The position numbers and the translations under genes were made by a program. A stretch of 64,000 bases of DNA from Sodalis glossinidius str. 'morsitans' (GTDB taxonomy: Bacteria > Pseudomonadota > Gammaproteobacteria > Enterobacterales > Enterobacteriaceae): contig NC_007712.1 in assembly GCF_000010085.1 (NCBI RefSeq), positions 2,728,001-2,792,000 of the forward strand. The letters run 5' to 3'. This document shows positions 62,555-64,000 of this stretch, piece after piece. Under the pieces are notes generated by a model that worked only from the letters and a program-made list of their open reading frames with translations, ran no database searches and was not told the origin of the DNA. Every line of letters starts with the position of its first letter. Position 1 is the stretch's first letter.

Positions 62555-63313
62555 TTACTGAGCATCTATCGAATTGAGATCGCCTTGGATCGCTTCGGCG
62601 TTCGGATTCTCCTGCGGTGTCAACACGCCATCGCTGGCCAGGAAATCATGCCGCTGGAAATAGGCGGCGCGCACCATGGCGTAAGGATCTTGCGAGTTCT
62701 GCAGCAGGCCGTCGGAGTCCAGCAGTTGCGCTCGTGTTTCCAGTCCTTCCAACGCCCATTTGCCCGCGGACATCCACCAGGTGAGATAGCTCAAGAGTGG
62801 ATAAAGATCATCTACCAATCCGCCGATGTCCTCACGAGGCGTGAAACTCCCGTAGCCGGGGAGCTGCACATAGGGACCATAACCGACGCCATAATTACCC
62901 AGAGTACTGCCGAAACGCCGCGGCTCCTCTTTGGCCAGTTTCGGGTTCGCCATCGAGGCCACGTCGATCAAGCCCCCCATCCCCAGCAAGGTATTCAGGA
63001 AAAAGCGGTTAAAATGCACCATCGCCTTGTAGGGTTTCCCTTCTACAAAATAGTTGACCATGGTGGCGGGCTCTTCGAGGTTAGTGAAGAAATTGTTCAA
63101 ACAGTTACGTGCCGGCTTCGGCACATAATCTCGCCAGGCCACCGCCGCCGGGCGAACTACATAGGGATCCAGCACGTTGTAGTTAAAATTGAACATGCTG
63201 CGGTTAAAGCCTTCCAGAGGATCCGACCGGCCCTGGTAGTCCTGATTTTGATGAGTAGCGCACCCCAGAAGCAGGACGCTGGCAAACGCCACACCTGACA
63301 GGCGAAAATTCAT
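62555..63313 (-). CDS. mlaA: Phospholipid-binding outer-membrane lipoprotein MlaA
   Basis: Removes misplaced phospholipids from the outer leaflet of the outer membrane with OmpC/F and passes them to MlaC. 252 residues (251 in E. coli), formerly VacJ. Lipobox LLGC with Cys18, then SDPLEGFNRSMFNFNYNVLDPYVVRP, FTNLEEPATMVNYFVEG, FLNTLLGMGGLIDVASMA and GYGPYVQLPGYGSFTPREDIG. GGAG before the ATG. The loss of fadL beside it does not affect the gene. Intact. Confidence 0.96.
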   Translation of the reverse strand: MNFRLSGVAFASVLLLGCATHQNQDYQGRSDPLEGFNRSMFNFNYNVLDPYVVRPAAVAWRDYVPKPARNCLNNFFTNLEEPATMVNYFVEGKPYKAMVHFNRFFLNTLLGMGGLIDVASMANPKLAKEEPRRFGSTLGNYGVGYGPYVQLPGYGSFTPREDIGGLVDDLYPLLSYLTWWMSAGKWALEGLETRAQLLDSDGLLQNSQDPYAMVRAAYFQRHDFLASDGVLTPQENPNAEAIQGDLNSIDAQ

Positions 63314-63346
63314 TATAAAACTCCGTTGTATATTCTTATGCCATCG

Positions 63347-64000
63347 CTAGGGGAGCTGCTGGTTAATCTCAACCGCTACCCTGCCGTTGCCGCCGAATGG
63401 CTGCGTCGCACTCTCGCCGAACCAGTCACCGCGCTACGGTTGCGCGGTGCCGTCGCGCGCCACTCGGACCAGTACTTTTCCCGCTGCTGGGCAGAAAGCA
63501 AACGTTCGGGGATCATGGCATTACTATCGTCGAGCGATAACGATAACGGAAAGCGAATCAACGGCAAAGGTTTTACCGCTACAGGTATTGGACTTTGTCC
63601 ATCGCTGACGGAAATAAACATGGTTCCTTGAGTCGGCAACCAGGCGTCGACGGCCGACGACAGGGTAACGACCACGGTCAGGGCCGCCTGCTCCAGCCCA
63701 CCCTGCGCTTTTGCCTGCTCGATATGCTGGCGGATGGCATCGGCGCGGGCATCCGCAGCGGGTAAACGAGCCAGCACCTCGCGCCACAAAGCGACAGCCC
63801 GGGCATCATTGTTTTGCTGATATTCATTAAGCGCCTGCAGGTCATGGGGTCGTTTGGCGAGAATAACCTGCAACAGCCTGTTACCTGCGCCGTTGTCCCC
63901 CGGATCGTCAGAACGTGTCAGCACCGACGCGTAATCCAGCGCGATGGTGTCATCTTCGGGCGCCAGTTGCCGGGCCTGGGCGAACGCCTATGTCGCCAAC
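63347..64000 (-). pseudogene. ccmI: ccmI/ccmH-type cytochrome c maturation protein, 3' end, broken
   Basis: C-terminal part of a TPR protein of the cytochrome c maturation apparatus (CcmI, or the C-terminal half of E. coli CcmH). The minus strand reads ARQLAPEDDTIALDYASVLTRSDDP, GNRLLQVILAKRPHDLQALNEYQ and ALWREVLARLPAADARADAIRQHIEQAKAQ, then the beta-rich C-terminal domain LSSAVDAWLPTQGTMFISVSDGQ... IRFPLSLSLDDSNAMIPERLLSAQ. An in-frame TAG near 63988, a shift around 63710, another after RLLSAQQRE, and a TAG near 63433 in the true tail frame (GDWFGESATQPFGGNGRVAVEINQQLP) break it. The gene runs out of the window. CcmI identity is from the domain style and tail; the ccm operon itself is not in view. 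Confidence 0.7.

Noticed and set aside
1..64000. A hidden defence island, secretion system, prophage or biosynthetic cluster
   Set aside because: All intact genes correspond to the expected E. coli chromosomal order; no phage, toxin-antitoxin, restriction or NRPS/PKS motif was seen in any frame I read.
1..64000. tRNA, rRNA or known small-RNA genes
   Set aside because: I looked for cloverleaf-like stretches and conserved rRNA sequence in the spacers and found none I could support by eye.

Overview
The window comes from a gammaproteobacterium of the Enterobacterales that is undergoing genome reduction. Gene content and order follow the Escherichia coli block from menFDHBCE through nuo, lrhA, ackA-pta, hisJQMP, purF, fabB and aroC to mlaA almost gene for gene. 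About 23 of some 63 recognisable genes are broken by frameshifts, nonsense codons or internal deletions. That mix of high GC, near-perfect synteny and many young pseudogenes is what one expects of a Sodalis-type insect symbiont (Sodalis glossinidius or a close relative). The assignment is inference from memory of those genomes, not a database result.

Layout. 99-4863 holds the menaquinone genes menE, menC, menB, menH, menD and menF (minus strand), all destroyed, followed by a broken elaB. 5543-20617 is the complete, intact nuo operon (13 genes, NuoCD fused) for respiratory complex I. 21273-22196 is a dead lrhA, followed by a long AT-rich spacer. 23155-33645 carries alaA, yfbR, a dead yfbS, a decayed group II intron, yfbT, a frameshifted yfbU, yfbV, ackA and pta. 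33955-39735 has yfcD, a broken yfcE and yfcG, an intact yfcH and a fully eroded histidine ABC transporter (hisP, hisM, hisQ, hisJ). 40043-50055 is the intact housekeeping series ubiX, purF, cvpA, dedD, folC, accD, dedA, truA, usg, pdxB. 50347-60006 alternates intact genes (flk, fabB, yfcL, epmC, aroC, prmB) with ruined ones (yfcJ, mnmC, yfcA, mepA). The right end has a frameshifted smrB, intact sixA, yfcZ and mlaA, and the 3' end of a broken ccmI. fadIJ and fadL are missing from their usual places beside yfcZ.

How it fits together. The cell keeps NADH:quinone oxidoreductase, ubiquinone synthesis (ubiX), acetate overflow (ackA-pta), fatty-acid synthesis (accD, fabB), purine, folate, chorismate and PLP synthesis, and translation-factor modification (prmB, epmC). 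It has lost menaquinone synthesis, periplasmic histidine/basic amino-acid uptake, an LysR regulator (LrhA), MnmC tRNA modification, the MepA peptidoglycan hydrolase and possibly cytochrome c maturation. This points to ubiquinone-based respiration in a stable host.

I did not find a previously undescribed multi-gene system. The most interesting material is the decay pattern itself, a 5'-truncated group II intron with recognisable domains V and VI, a (CCTGT)9 microsatellite, G/C homopolymer tracts, a ~46-bp tandem array after pta, and regulatory sites retained beside lost genes.
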